Shown here in pieces: positions 49,707 to 63,800 of a stretch of DNA of 64,000 nt (its first letter is position 1; every line of letters starts with the position of its first letter). Position numbers and translations under genes: made by a program. Origin of the DNA: Casuarius casuarius (Eukaryota; Chordata; Aves; Casuariiformes; Casuariidae); the NCBI GenBank assembly GCA_003342895.1, contig PTFA01000312.1, positions 991,421 to 1,055,420 of the forward strand. The letters run 5' to 3'. The notes beneath the pieces were generated by a model, which saw only the letters and a program-made list of their open reading frames with translations, did not search any database and had not been told where the DNA came from.

Positions 49707-51317
49707 GGCAAAAGTGTGCTACTCCCAATGTTTTAACTCAGTTTGGATAAATTCATTGCAAAGGGGATGCTTAAGATGATTACAACACCAAGCATGTGGT
49801 TGAATGCATCTTATCTGGTGGACTGCAAAATGATGCTGTCTGTGTTGCTGTCTTTGCTTCATCCATGTGGGAAGAGGAAGAGGGACATGGAGGTGTCTTA
49901 CCGTGTCTGTACTTTGCAGGTGCCACTGCTGCTGCTTCCTTCTGTCTTAAGAGAGACGAGGTTCCTAAAACTACTGGTCTGTTGCCATTAACATGACTAA
50001 GTTGTCATCCATTTCCTTAATCTGTAACCTGACAGAGTGACTAAGCAAAAAGTAGTTTGACTTTTTCTTTTCTTACATCAGTACTGTGATTTCAGGAGGG
50101 GCAATGCATTTCTGTGCCAGAAAAGATGGAGGATCTCAAATCGCTGGAGAAATAGTATGGGCCATGTGGTTTGAAAAACAGCTGTGTATAATAACTCTGT
50201 TGTTTGTATATGACCTACACATGTAACAAGAGACTCTGTCACAGAACAGACAAAGGACAGAAGAATCAGGCACAAAGAAGTGCACTGACTTAATTAATAT
50301 TTCCTAATCTCTAGGAGAGCCAGGCCATCTANTTTCCAGGTTAGTAGCCTGTCCATGAAATTCTCCTTTAGTTGCAGAAAAATCTTTGAAAAAAAAAATC
50401 CATGCAAGTCTCAGCTGCAACTTCTCTGACAATTGCAGCTCTGGTTCTGACTGTCACGGAAAAGATGCAATGACTTGAATTCACAAAGAGCTTTGTTGCC
50501 ACTGCCTTCCTGGATTGACCTTAGATGGGTGTGATGTTATTGTGACCTACTAAGTGGGGGTTCTGTGTATGAAAGAACCAAGTGATCTCTGTTTCGTATA
50601 TTGCTTTGTAAAGCCTTCATGACCTGTCAGAGGGAAAACAAAAAAGTGATAGAAATGGTAAGGTGCCTCTAGTTAAATTTAATGCTCCTATAGCACAATA
50701 AAACCATAAAGGAAAGGTGTTAAAATAGATGGAATCTCCTGAGATTCTTTCATCCTTATCTTGGAAGTGGTCTTTGCTATATCATTTCCCTCATTGCTTC
50801 TTTTGACAGAAGATGACAGCCTCTGTATTCTAGTTCAAGGAGATTTTCTGTCCTCAGTATGGGTCTAGGTTTTATTTCTTTAAACTCAACAGAGATTTCC
50901 CAAAGGAAGATGAGATTGAACAGGATTTTTGGTTAGCAGCCCTTTATTATTGTCAAAGAGAAGGAATTGTATGTTCCAGCACATTGTGATTAGCTGAAGA
51001 CTGGAAAGGTGGGTAGGGTTTCTCTAGCAGAAATAAAAAAAGCTGTGTGCCTGGTGTGTTTATGATCACAGCAGTAAGTGCTGAGTGTGCAAAGATTGGT
51101 TGTTTCATTGCCAAACATAGCCTAATTATCAAGATGAGAAAGAATTGGGTGGTCTGGACCTTCTTTCAGCAAATGATTTTGCAATTTAATTTGATGCCCT
51201 ATTTAGGAATTCCTGCTTTTAAACATTTATCACAGTTTTCTGCAATTAAGATTCCTTCCAGAGCAAGAAGCTACTGTCTTTAAGAGGATAACATCTTTAA
51301 CATCTTAATCAATAACC

Positions 51318-51824
51318 AGTCCAGTTTTGGGCCTTCCAGTACAAGTAAGACATTGACAAACTGGAGTGAGGTCAGCAGAGGGCCATCAAGATGGTCAGAG
51401 GGCTGGAGGACCTGCGCTGGAAGGAGAGGATCAGGGAGCTGGGTGTGTTTAGCCTGAAGGAGGGAGGGCTTTGGGGTGGCCTAATAGCAACCTTCCTCAA
51501 TAACGACAAGGAGGTTTTTGAGAAGATGGAGGTAGGCTCCTCACAGTGGTGTATGGTGGGAGGTTCAGAGATAACAAACTGAAGCAAGAGAGGGTCCGAC
51601 TGGATAGAAGAAAGTGTTCTTTGATTGTGAGGGCATTAAAACACTGGACCAGGTTGCCCAAAGAGGTTCTGCAGTCTCCACCGTTGGAGGTTGTCTAGAC
51701 CTAGCTGGATAAAGCTCTGAGCAGCCTAGTCTAATCTCATAGCTAGCCCTGCTTTGAGCAGGAGGTTGGACTGGATGACCTCCTGAGGTCCCTTTCAACC
51801 TAAATTATTCCATGATTCTATGAT
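51318..51824 (+). mobile_element. CR1-type LINE, 5'-truncated 3' fragment
   Basis: This is the 3' tail of a CR1 non-LTR retrotransposon in forward orientation, recognised from familiar CR1 segments in the correct order. These are a CCAGTTTTGGGCC-like stretch near 51321, AGAGGGCCATCAAGATGGTCAGAGG-type sequence near 51375, GGATCAGGGAGCTGGG near 51427, a GACTGGATAGAAGAAAG stretch near 51599, ACTGGACCAGGTTGCCCA near 51643, and GGTTGGACTGGATGACCTCC from 51764. The last two parts are CCTTTCAACCTAAATTATTC at 51791-51810 and the terminal ATTCTATGA at 51815-51823. At about 0.5 kb it lacks the whole reverse transcriptase and endonuclease region, as most CR1 copies do through 5' truncation. It holds no intact reading frame and is an inactive fossil. 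CR1 copies usually lack clear target-site duplications and none is seen. The 5' boundary is uncertain by some tens of bases. The subfamily cannot be assigned by eye. Confidence 0.93.
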
Positions 51825-54800
51825 GTATTTCAGCATTGAGCTTATCGGAAAAAACTCTCTCCGCATACCTGAAACATCCTCAGCTCAAAATGAGGTCAAG
51901 GATTTTAGTATCAACAAGTGGGACATTACTTTGAAAAGAGTAATGCGTAGTACCTTCTGCAGTTGGTTCTCTGAACGTGAATCTTGGTGTATGCTTTTCG
52001 CTTGCATCTGATCCACAGAGATGAAATATTATTTGTCATTTTTCTTTACGAGGCTTGCCCAGTTTTTAAAATCCAGTTGAGAGAGAACAAACCTATCAAT
52101 ATCAGATCATTATCGCTAATTTTAAGAAATGAAAAGATTTTGAGAGAGTCAACATAAGTCCCATGGCAATGATTGTTAAAACTGAAAAAGAACCTGAGGG
52201 AGGAGTTGATAGCAAGACTCCATCAAGACTGAGAGATGATAGAATTTAACAGAGAAGACCTAAGTGAGTATTCTAGGTAATATGACATAATCAGGAAGTG
52301 GATGCTGATACCACCAGACATGACTAGAGCACATGACAAATTCGCATCTGGCTAGAGAGAGGGAGAAAAAGTGTAGGGGAGGCTCATATTCCAGCCACAT
52401 GAACCTTAGATTTCATGACTTGCAAAGATTTCCTCCACTATGGGAAGCTTCTTTCCAGGGATTTGCTTCAGACAGCTGTTTGTGAGGAGAGACAGTTGTA
52501 CTGAGAGAAACACGATCTGCATTTTTTCATTTTAGGGCTGAATTTTGGTACTGAGAGGAATGGTGTGCAGTTTAGGGGAAGGTCAAGAAGAAGGAGAAAT
52601 ATGTGACACTGATATAATTAAATGAATATTCATAGCTCTTTTACATCTTTAAGAATTATCATCTTAAAATGAGTTAAGCAAGTATATACAATGACTAAAG
52701 TATTCTTAGTCCTAAATAATTTTTATACAGGTTAAAGTAAGTTTCAAAACATGTTAGATAGTTTTCCATGTAAGATCGGTACATCCTCTTTTTTAGCAAG
52801 AAATTACATGGCTGTTGGGCAAATGCATAATTTAAATGTATTTACGTGACTTCAGAGTTGTTAGACTTGCTTTATTTGCATTAAAAGTGGGAAAAAAATA
52901 TTTCTTGGAATCCAGGAAGACATAAGGTAGCTAGAGCTGCGTTTCAATCCTTTAGTCAAGTGCTAAATTTCAATTGTATCTGGATATATTTGCTTTAGAA
53001 TGACTTGGTTTTCTCTTGATGTTAGCTGACTTAATATATTTAAATCATCCATTTTTGTTTATATCTACAGAAACATAGCTTAACGTGGCAGAAGAGCTTT
53101 TCCCAATGTGTTCCCTTCGAAGCTAGATGAGAATGTTTCATAAACGGTAATGTAGACTACAGTTACATGCAGTCTCAGATTTTTCTTATCAGTGGGCTCT
53201 TTTTCTTAACAGGGAGAAAATCAGGAAGGTGTGCAACAGCTGTTACACATTTGAAGTTCTTCTCTAAAGCCCATTGAAGGCAATGGTGGACTTTGCACTA
53301 ATTTAAATGGCTATGTATCAGACCAATATTTGTATGTCTCAGAATGAAAGTGTCACAAGCACATTAAGATAGCTGTATGAAACAGTTGTTTGTTGTGTTG
53401 AGGAGTTTAAACAAAATTTTACTGTCTTAAGTCAAGACCAGAGCTGAGTGGGAAGCCGAAAGCTTTCCCCACAAGAAGTTTTGAAAGAGTAAGCTGTTTG
53501 TCAGGTTTACCCAGGAAAGTGTTAAACTGATTCAGCATGAAAACAGTTAGTCTCATTTTAAGCTGTGGATTGAAAGCTGAAGAGAAAGACTTAAGAAACA
53601 GAATGAAGTGAAAATGTTGTTGTAATTGTGGGAAAACTTTTTTGTGCAGAAGTGGATAAGTCCTCACTGAGTGGCAAATGTATGCTTTTCTCACTTATCC
53701 TTTCTTACTTAAAAAGAACAAGTTAACTAGTAAAAGAAAATGTTTACAGTTTAAAACATTTTGTGGCATATTCTGGAACTACCCATTTGCCATAGATCTG
53801 CAGGATACTTCCATTGTTCCAAACTGTTCTCCTTGCGGAACATAGTTCCAGGGAAGATATGCTACGAACTGAAACTTGGAGGGAAGTTGGAAGAAGAACC
53901 CTCAAATCTTAACAGATAGGTCAATGTGTCTCTAACAAGCTATAAACAAGAACCAAATCTGCAACACAATCTTTGGAATCAACTTGGGCTCAGAAATACC
54001 TCTACAAATATTGATGTATATTCATTTATGTTCACATTGTCTGACGTGTTTTAGGCAGTGCATTGCCATGGATGTAAGCACCAGTGAAGCAGAGTATACA
54101 TACTGTTAGGGTATACACTAATGAGACTTAAGAGTACAGAGAGGGGTATATCAAAGAATTTTCTTACTTTCAGCTGTGCCTGTTAATAAAATACCTGATC
54201 ACAGAGGCCTACTGTCATGGAACAGCCTACATCTATCTTCACATTAAGGTGGCTGCATGCAAAGTACTTGCTCTAACTCCCAAAGTGTGCCAAGGAGCGG
54301 AATTCTTACAATTTACTAGTATGGACTGTCATGTCCCTGGGCACTGTTTGTTTATGATGTTTTGTCTGTGATCCTGTTCTTTCTCGAGTGTGACTGCTGA
54401 CTAAGAGCTGAATGGTGAGGTCAAATCCTCTGTCATTTCATACCCCTATTCATCTGCTTTTAATTAAGGCTACACTGGGATTTATCATCTCACAGTGGGA
54501 AGAGTACAGGGGAATTTGTTGCATTGTGTTACTGTGTGACAATGCTGTTCAGATAGTGTTGGCTTTTTTTTCCCAATGCCCCTTTTCATCCTCCAACAGC
54601 AATGACATTAAGGGTGGCAAGAATCCCTGTAGGAGAATAGTTAACATTTATAACTTTGTAAAGAGAAAAGTAGGAAGAGATGAAATGAGTCTTCAGAAAT
54701 TGATTAAAGAGATTGTTTACTAGTGGCTATCCTATTTATTTCTTTTGCTATATTATAGCTTTTGTTTTGGATCAGATTTTTAATCTGATCAAGTTAAATG

Positions 54801-57800
54801 ATTAGGAAAAATAAAAAATTTATACCTCAAATTTCTCCTGAAAAGTACCAGTAATTCAGGAATCTTCTGTTTATGGCCACTGTTAGGTTCTCTAGCTGCC
54901 AGATGATTCTGTGGATGCAAGGAACATATCTGACCTGGTTCTGCAAGTGAGAAATCACCTTGAAAATGCAAGTAGTGTAACAAAGTGTTTAAGAGATGTG
55001 GTTGAAAACATGTTGTTAGCCTGTTATAAATATTCACAGGTACTGAAAATTTAACCATTGATTTAATTTTAGAGGTAAATAGTAAGGGTGGATTTTGTAC
55101 GGGGTCATTATAGTGGATTCCTATTTGTTTACAAACCCTGAGCCATGTCCAGTGTTGGATTACATCAGAGTAAATACAGAGCAAGCTGAAACAATGCATT
55201 GATTTCAGACACACGCCAGTGTAGCTTGGAAGAAATGTTGGCATGCCAGGGCCTGATCTGAACTGGTGCAAAGCTGAGTGTGTTGAGAAGTGGCTTGCAT
55301 AAGCCTAGACTGTCTGAAGTCCCTATGTGACCTATTGTAGCTGCAAAAGAGAAACTTTCTGCTGTACTTCCCCCTCTTAAATCACTGCTTTCATCCTCAT
55401 CTTGCCTGCAGCCTGGACTGTCAGATTCTGTGAAGTACAAAGTGATCTGCACCTGAGAATATGCCTCTGGAAACATGGCTTATGGCCCAAGAGGGCTTGA
55501 GCACATCCACTGAGCATTAGTGCAAACCTCAGAAGTTTAAGAATCAGGCTGTTCGGTTACTCCACCTCCTCATGTCCCTCTGATGATGGGCAGTTCAGTT
55601 GTAGTAAGAATGAATGAAATAGTTTGGAATTGTTGCCATAAGTAGTAGAGGTGTTGTTGGTTACCTGTTCTGTTATGGCTTTAGGCAGAATCAGACCTTT
55701 ACCTGGCTAGGCACCAAGAGAATTGCAGCCTGGACCCCAAAGAGCTTAGGAAAATTTCTGATTTTTTTTTTCTTTGCTGAATACGTAATGGTCCCTTGAT
55801 TCCCCCATCGACTGTCTCATGTTGCTTTTTACTCCTTAGGTCTTAGCAGTGTGATTCTTAGAGAATGAGATTCTTGTCTACTGGAGATGAGGAGTCAGTA
55901 GGCTGTGCTATTGGATGACTTTAGCATAGAACTGTGCCAGGCATGGTAATGAAGAAAAGACAAAGACTACTCAGGAGTACAGTGCTTTGTATGTGGTGTC
56001 TCTTCCAGGGAAATTTTTCTTTCCGTGTCCTCTTTCCTTTGTAAAAATGAATTGGGTGGATATAGAACAGCACAACCATGTGCTTCTTCCAGACTTTTTC
56101 AACTCCTTGAATTCTGGGAGGGGGGAAGGGGGAGCACAACTTTTCTTAATCATGGTGAATACTGTTTGGCCTGTTTGTTGTGTTCTATATAGGAGTGAAG
56201 TCCCCCTCTTCCAACTGTGAATGAAAAGGTAACAGTAGTAAGTGGAGTCACTCTGTGGAGTGAAGTGGGAAATCACCACAGGGTGAACAGAACAGGGGTG
56301 AACATGCCATCTGCCTGACAAAGCATGAAGGCTTTTACAGGATAGAGTCTAAAGAGGGTGGGATGGAGATGGTCACATGTGACATTAGTCAGTGACCTAG
56401 TATAGAGTCCCAACCTTGTGTGCCCTAATAATTAGGGACTAACTTGTCATAGATTTCAGAGAGCATTTTGGTCACATTGAATATGTTTCAATTGGGAACA
56501 CTTCCCACATGCAGCTGCTTGCCTGGAACAGGCATGACTGTTAGGAAAAGACCTGGGAACATGACATTTTCCTGTGTGCTGGGCTCTTTCAGAGCTCTTG
56601 GACAGGCAGAGGACTAAAACTGTGGAACACACCACAAGAGCCCAGCCACTTAGACATGGTCATAGTAGCTATCTGTGCCTCCGTAAAAGGGGGTAACATC
56701 CATCTACTTCAGAGGACCATTATGAATATATTTGAAGATTCCTAAGCTTCTACATGGCTTGATAATAGAAGCAGTGTATTCTCTGTCTCACCATGTATAA
56801 TTGCTTGACCTCCCATGAGGTCAATAACTAACGATATCGCTACAGCCACAACATGGTTACTGACAAAAGGCCGGGAAAGCAGACGCTGTAGAGGGATGGG
56901 ACAGTCTGTAAAGGAAAAAGCATCGGTATGGGGAGGAATGAAGATTATTTCAGGAGAAGGAGAACAGAATTTGGGGTCTTTATCAGGGAAAGGCTGGGAA
57001 TGTGTGGTATGCAGTGAGTCTCTATAGCTGTGAAGTGTACTTCAGTAGGACACTCTCCAAGAGACCTTTCCTTAGGTTATTTAATCAAACTCAGGAAACA
57101 CTAATAAACTAGAAGAAAGGAGACCTTCTGCCCTGAGAGGCAGATGTATTATCTCATCTTAGAAACACATGCTAACTTGAGTCATTCTACTTAGATGACA
57201 GAAGTAGGAGCTTAGGCATGTAGTCAGTGGAGCTGGAGTGGTCTATGTGGTCCAGGGAATCCAAGTGTTAACTGACGAACCACTTTGCTAAAAGTGGATC
57301 ATGATTGACAGAACTACCTCTGACAGGGTGCATTCCCCATCTTCATGATGTTCCCCTTTGTTCCTCCCAAGGATACTTTAAGGTCCTAGACCTCATTCAA
57401 ACACCCAGGAAGATGAGTCCTGGGGACTACATCAGAATGCATGGAGAGACTGAAGAGGGACTGAAAAGGGATCGGCTGTTTGGGGTGGTAAAAGGCAGAG
57501 ACGGAAGGAACAGTGGGTCTGAAGGAAGGTGGTGAGAATGAAACTGGGAGCCAGAGGTGATGTGGAATAGGATAGGTATTGGGGTGTTGCATGTGTGGAG
57601 GTTAAAGCTTTACACCAATGAGAGGTTGTTACTAGTACCTTTCATGTGCAGGACTGTTGACTTGTGTAGGGCTGTTACCCATTTACTTGAAAAACTCTTT
57701 CCTTTCAGTCAAATGGTCTTTCTAAAGAATTATTAGAGTATGGAAAAGATGCAACATTTTACCAGCTTTGAGCTGTGCAGGAATATTAAACCCATTCTTG

Positions 57801-60800
57801 CAAAATATCTCAGCTTTTGTTTAAAGGAGAGAATGTGTTGAACTGGTTCTAGGAGCAATACTTGGTGCTTAGCTACTCCTGATTTCAAGGTGAATTGGTT
57901 TAAACATGTAGGATATTTGCAAAGCAGGTAGTGCGTCCTTTGCTGTAGAGGGATGTGTTGAGTTTTGCCTGGATGCAATGACTTACATGCTTTAAACTCC
58001 TGTGCAGCAACTGAACTGCTGATTGGTTCAGAATTCAACAATCTCTGGTCTTAGTTCCTGGCCCTGGCCACTAGATGACTTGGTTTACTTTTAGATGTTA
58101 GTGTGACAGATTAGGAGTTGCTCAGAATAATTTATAAATAGTATGTGCTGAATGAGGTTTTTGTTTACTGCACATAGTATTAATTAGCTAACAGTTTAGC
58201 CAGGAAATAAGTTCTGGACAGCATGTAGTCACCTTGATTATGAACATTTCCTGACAAACAACAAAGAGAACATCTGCAGTGGACTGCAGATGGCAAATAT
58301 TCCTCAGGATGGTTTGGTCCCTCTGGATGTGCCTGAAAGAAATATGTCTTGGAGAGTTTTAAAGACACAGCATGCTTTGGAAAAGGCTAGATAAGGGGAA
58401 GACTCTGGCAGAAGCTTCCAGGGAGCAGTCCAACCCCCAAATTCCAGTGGCTGGATGGGGAATGGTGCAGGGAAAGATAAGCCTAACTGAGCCTCTGGGT
58501 ANTACAGATAAAAAGAACGCTGTTCCATGGATTCAAAACTCCTCTTGCTCTGCTGATTCTTATTGTTAGCTAAGCTGTTGTGTTTCATGTAGTATAGTTC
58601 ATATCAGACATGGGAAACTATGCCATGAGAGGCTGGTAGCTCTTAGCCATCAGAAGGGATGGCCCTAATACCCTCTCTTCCAAAGTGGCAGAAAACTATT
58701 CACTTTTCCTATGCTGTTAGTTTTCCACTTGTTCATTGAGCTCTTTTAATACCCTAGTGATTCAGCGCCAGACCTCATGCAAGGGTGGTGGGGACACATG
58801 GCTGGAAATGGGCCTGGTCCTTTCTATAGTAGCAAGCTATCAGATCCCCATAGCAGTCCCATGAAACCCACTCTGATCCCCAGGACCTATTCATTGGCTG
58901 AGGCTGTTCAAGACTCAGGTCAGGCACTTACTCCAAGGCCCTACCTACAGGTGTTTCTGTCCAGGTGAGCCTATGCACTTGTCAGACAGCTAGGGCCATT
59001 CTGACTGAACTGGGTTCTGCAAGGTGGTGCCAGCATCTCTGAGAAGGAAATAACATTTACTTGGAGAAAGAGAAGGTGAGGAGGGATGGGTGGTGAACAG
59101 CAGCTGAATACCGCCTGGGTTCGCTGATATTTCAATCTGAGCTGCAGCTGAAGGACCACATTTGAGCACAGCCAGCATCAAGGTGGCTGGTTTTATGTAT
59201 AGCAAAGTACAAACTACTCTCATGATTCCTTCCGTTGGCCAAGCAGTGATGATGGGAATCTGGTATAGATAATGATGGAGAGCTGAAAAGGAGGAATGGA
59301 ATATGTTTTCAGTCATCACCGTTTGCTCTGGCTTCACTAGCACTGCAGATTTTTAATTTTTTTAGGGATGAGATTTTAAAATTTTGTGGTGGAATAATTA
59401 ATGAAAATGGATAATACTTTCTGTAATCCCTTGTGCTGTAATTCATAGCTGTCCTGTGGAAAAAGAACAAAAAATTTATTACTGTAACATTAACCACTAA
59501 ATAGGTGCCTGTGTGTGGAGCCATTTATTCATATTGTGTGAATAATTATACTGGTCCACACCCATGTTTTCCAGCCAGACTTCTTACTCATTCCATGTGG
59601 GACTGATGGAGTACCACTCACAATGTGGAATTCATACTTGGCACTGTTTTTCCTCTTACACTGGAAAAATATAAATGAATGAATATTTCTAAATCAGTTC
59701 ATGTTTTTATTACTCGGGCTGCTATCTGATGCCTGTTACTTAGGTACACTAACAGGCATCTTTTTTTTTGTCGAGAAACTATATCCTACTTTCTAGTGTG
59801 GTATAAAAATAAATTCAGATTTGAATCCATGCTGTCTAGGCTTCTCATGACAGGCAGTATTAAAGAGCCTCAGCCTATGTCTGTTGCTGAGCTTCCCAGC
59901 TAATTTCCTGAGTAGATTTTAATGTTATGGCCGCGCCTGGATCTGGAGAGGCCAGGAAGAGCAAAGTGCAAAACTAAAAGCTAAGAACTTCAGGGCTGTA
60001 CTGATGACTGTAGTACTGATCCCTTCTGTGGGCTTGAAAAAAATCTTTTTTTTCTTCTTTGCCTCAGTTTGTTCTCTGTTACAGTCTAGATTTTCAGGGT
60101 CTGAACTAAAGTACACAGGTGGACTACCGCTTTCTTGTCACTAGTGGTAGTTTGCCTAGTTGTGAGTCTAGGTTGCTGCTAGTGTTTTTTCAGCAAGAAA
60201 TTTGGGGTTTTTTTATGTTTTTTGTTGACTGCCTCAACAATCACAAGTCATCCTGCACCAAAAAAATCATGACTTTTGGTTTAAAATCATTAATTTTTTA
60301 TTAAAAAGTTTGGAGTTTTCCCCCTCTTCTTCCAGATTTAGCCAAACTCTCCACAAGTGTAAGAACTAAAAAATCACTGTTTTATTTTTAAATGAAAGCT
60401 ACTGTTCTCACTTGATCCTGGTCTCTAGAAGCTGAGACTTCAAGAAAACCACCAAACTTATTAAGGCTGGAGAGAAAAATTATAAACCCCTGGCAGTATA
60501 GTTTAGCAAAATATTGAATAACCACGAAGTTCCGTGTCTCATGAGTCATTTCCAAACCCCTATCGTGTCCATCTTATACCACTATTGCTGTCTGGATAGG
60601 AGACAGCATTTATATCCCACTGGCAGGTTAAATGGGGGGACAAAATAAATCTGAGTGCCTAGTCTGAAATGCAGCATGCAATTAAGAAACTGTTAGTTTG
60701 GCCTCTTGAAAAATAACATTTGATAAAGTGACATGGTGCTGCAAGGTCTGCTGGGAGATTTTTGGTGAGTGGGAAAGGGAGGAGGCATTTCTCTGGCTTG

Positions 60801-63800
60801 AAACAAATCTCTCCCTTTTTTACCTGCTAACGTCTATGTGAATGCAATTTCCTGATGCTCCAGCACTGACATACGCTAGAGAAAGCTTAAATATATGCTA
60901 TTCCATCTGTATCTCTGCTAGGGTACAGTTGAGATAGACTCAACCTTAAAGCAGAAGATCTATTACAAAACTTCCTATGAGATTTTTAAAAATCAGTTAA
61001 GATTTTCTAAATGCTTAATCTGGGCAGACGTTGGTCAGGAAACACAAGAGATACTTGGACATGATCCTTAACATGATGTCTTTTTGTATGGCTCAGATTA
61101 GTTCAGACATGGCCTTTCTTTAGGGATGGATTAAAGCCTTCATACAGAGGTTTGTTTCTCCTTTTAGTTTTCCCCTCTTCAGAATGAACTGAATTTTCTG
61201 TGTGAAACATTTGAAAGTCTCTTTATTCTGTTATGGTACAGAAACCTAGATCAAATCTGAATTCCTTTGTTAGGAGGAAAGAGTGTGCATTTGGTTCTTT
61301 GGAAAAATGCCTGTCTGAAAAGAGGGCATAATGTTTTATTTGTTGAAGGTGGGCAGATACTGCAGTTCTTGAGCAGTGCAGGGTTGTTTGGCCATTTAAT
61401 GGAGCTGAGTTCATCCCCTTTTCCATTCCCCCTGCCCCTTCTGCCATGCTGCATTAGCAGTCTTCCCAGATAGTGGGGCATGAGACAGATAAAAAGGAGT
61501 CTACTTGGTTTGTTGACAGGAAATACTGTGAAAGTGTGAGCAGGGGGGAAAAAACACTTCTTCCCACTTATTTGATGTTATTTACAAAGTGTTGGGGAAA
61601 ATACTACACAATGCGGTTTGGAGAGGGGCAGGTGAACCCATGGAAGAACTGAAAAGCTCAGTCAGGTAAGTATCTGAAAACATAAAAGTGGATAAAGGGG
61701 TATTGTTTCCTCCATAGTATCAATAGTTATTAAAAAACTTCAAAAATAAGAAACAGAGGCAACAGCAAATGCTGTTGTTGGATCATGTAAGACTTTTTAT
61801 GCAAGATGTTCTTTTACTGTGGAATGACCTGCTTTTGTTTGAGAGCTTGTGACACACTAGCCTGGTCCTTCTCCGTTGTAATCAGTGATCTTTAGGCCTA
61901 GGAAGGAACTGCTACAGAAAGAGACCTTACTTTCAAAAAGTTTATGAATACTCTCAGCTTAGCCTATTTGTACAAATTCCTTTGACCTGTGTTCTTTAAT
62001 CATTAAAGCCCCCTCCTTTGGTGTGCATCACCACTTTCAAAAATTGCTTTTTTGGGCTGAGAGTGATATGAATTGCTTCTGGATTTTACTGGCAGTCTGT
62101 ATACAAAGGTTTTGGATTGCAAATAGAAGTGTGACTGAAATGAAAGCAATGTAAAACTGTTACTTAAGCTGTATGTCGTTGTCTCCTTTAAAGAAGGCTT
62201 GTAGATATGACATATGTAGGAACTGTGATAAGCAAACAGATGTACATACTATACTTGGGCAAAAGGCCCAGAAATAAAAGCCTGGTGTAAATTGGTTTAT
62301 GTTATACATGGAAAGTTAAGAATATGAATTGCCACCTTAACTGTAACTATATCTTCTAAATAACTTTTTCCATACTTCAAAGTGAAGCTGAAGTACCTTA
62401 AAATGCATTGCTTCTCTTTTTTGTGCAAAGAGATTGATAGTGAGGGAAATGAGGGAATATCAGTGTTCCAGTGATTAAAGACTGGTATCTGGAAATGACT
62501 GAAGTAGCCTCGTATAAATATCTAGTATATAAATTAGATGAGTTTAATTCATTGTGGTCAAAGTTCTTCTGCGTTTTAGAGGACAGAGGATATAAACATT
62601 CCAAAGGGGTTAGCATTTAAATTATACTCTACATTTATGGGAGGGAAAGGTTGTGCTGGTACAGTGAAGAAAAGATGTGTTCTATTTTCTTGATTATTTG
62701 GTATAGTGAATTATTGTTGTGGTTTTTTTTAACAATTTATTTTCCTTTTTTTTTTCCCAAGTCTGATATTTGTGGTTGCTCTACCAAATCAGATCAATAT
62801 TCTCACAAAAACTCCATTTTCACATACTCAAAAAAGCTAAATGGGATTGTAGTGCTTTGTAATGTCTTTCTCTTGAAATTGCTGAATAATATTCTTTGTG
62901 CACTTCGATTTCACAAAGCTCTGGAACTGCCATTTTAAAATATCTTGCATTTTTGGGAAACTACAAAATATTTTTTTTTCCTATGAACTTGTTAAAGTAG
63001 TTTAAAAAATGTAGGATAATAATTAGCTAGGTTTTGTCTGAGGGATAGCTGCTTGAGCAAAAAATTGAGAAAGGAGTTGAATCTGTAAATCTCTCTTCCT
63101 AGGTCAGAGCTCTGGCAATTGATGTTCTGTTTTGATGGCAGTGTTGCATACCTTACCTCTCCTGTGAACTCTCTCTCAGAAAAGCAGTAATCTGGCGGGA
63201 TGTTGGTATTGTTGATGAGTATCCAGTGACCTCTGAGATTCGTGACAAGATTGAGCCTTCTCAGAGATTTATGCAAAAGAATGTGTAATTCTTGGCCTGT
63301 GTTTAGGCAAGACTGGTAGTCCGAGATGCTCAGTCTGTTTGAAACTGAGATGCTTTTATGGATGTGCAGAAATAAGGCTCATAGATTTAAATATTATCAG
63401 GGTTTGTGAAGTTTAGGTGTCTATAGTCTTAGGTGACAATTGAGCAAGGGATTTTAGGAACTTAGTTTTATAGACTCAAGTCTCTACAAGTAGAACTCTA
63501 CTCACTCACAGCTACAGTCTAGAAAGCAGCATTTGCCATTGTTGCAGTAAGCTTCTATGCATTTCCGTTCAGACTAACGTCTCCATTGCATCTCCATGTG
63601 CATATAACATTCTCATCCACATAAATAGCAAAAAACCAACTTCCTCTCCAATTTTATTTTACGTTGTTTATTCAAAAAACAGTCTCTAGGAACAGCAAAG
63701 AAAAAAGAGAGATTTACTTTTCTGTTGCTGGGCAGTGTATCTTTCCTTACTTTGAAATCAAATAATGCATTGTCCTCAGCAATGTCAGTTATATAACCAG

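Larger units (their letters stand above)
47159..51317. other. Non-coding single-copy sequence
   Basis: Nothing is seen beyond the T15 and pyrimidine tracts and single N bases at 48255 and 50332. Open frames are at most 108 codons and carry no family signal. Confidence 0.7.

Noticed and set aside
54789..55271. Longest open frame in the window, 160 codons, minus strand
   Set aside because: With about 6% stop codons per triplet in six frames over 64 kb, a longest frame of roughly 145-160 codons is expected by chance. There is no domain, no signal peptide and no family resemblance.
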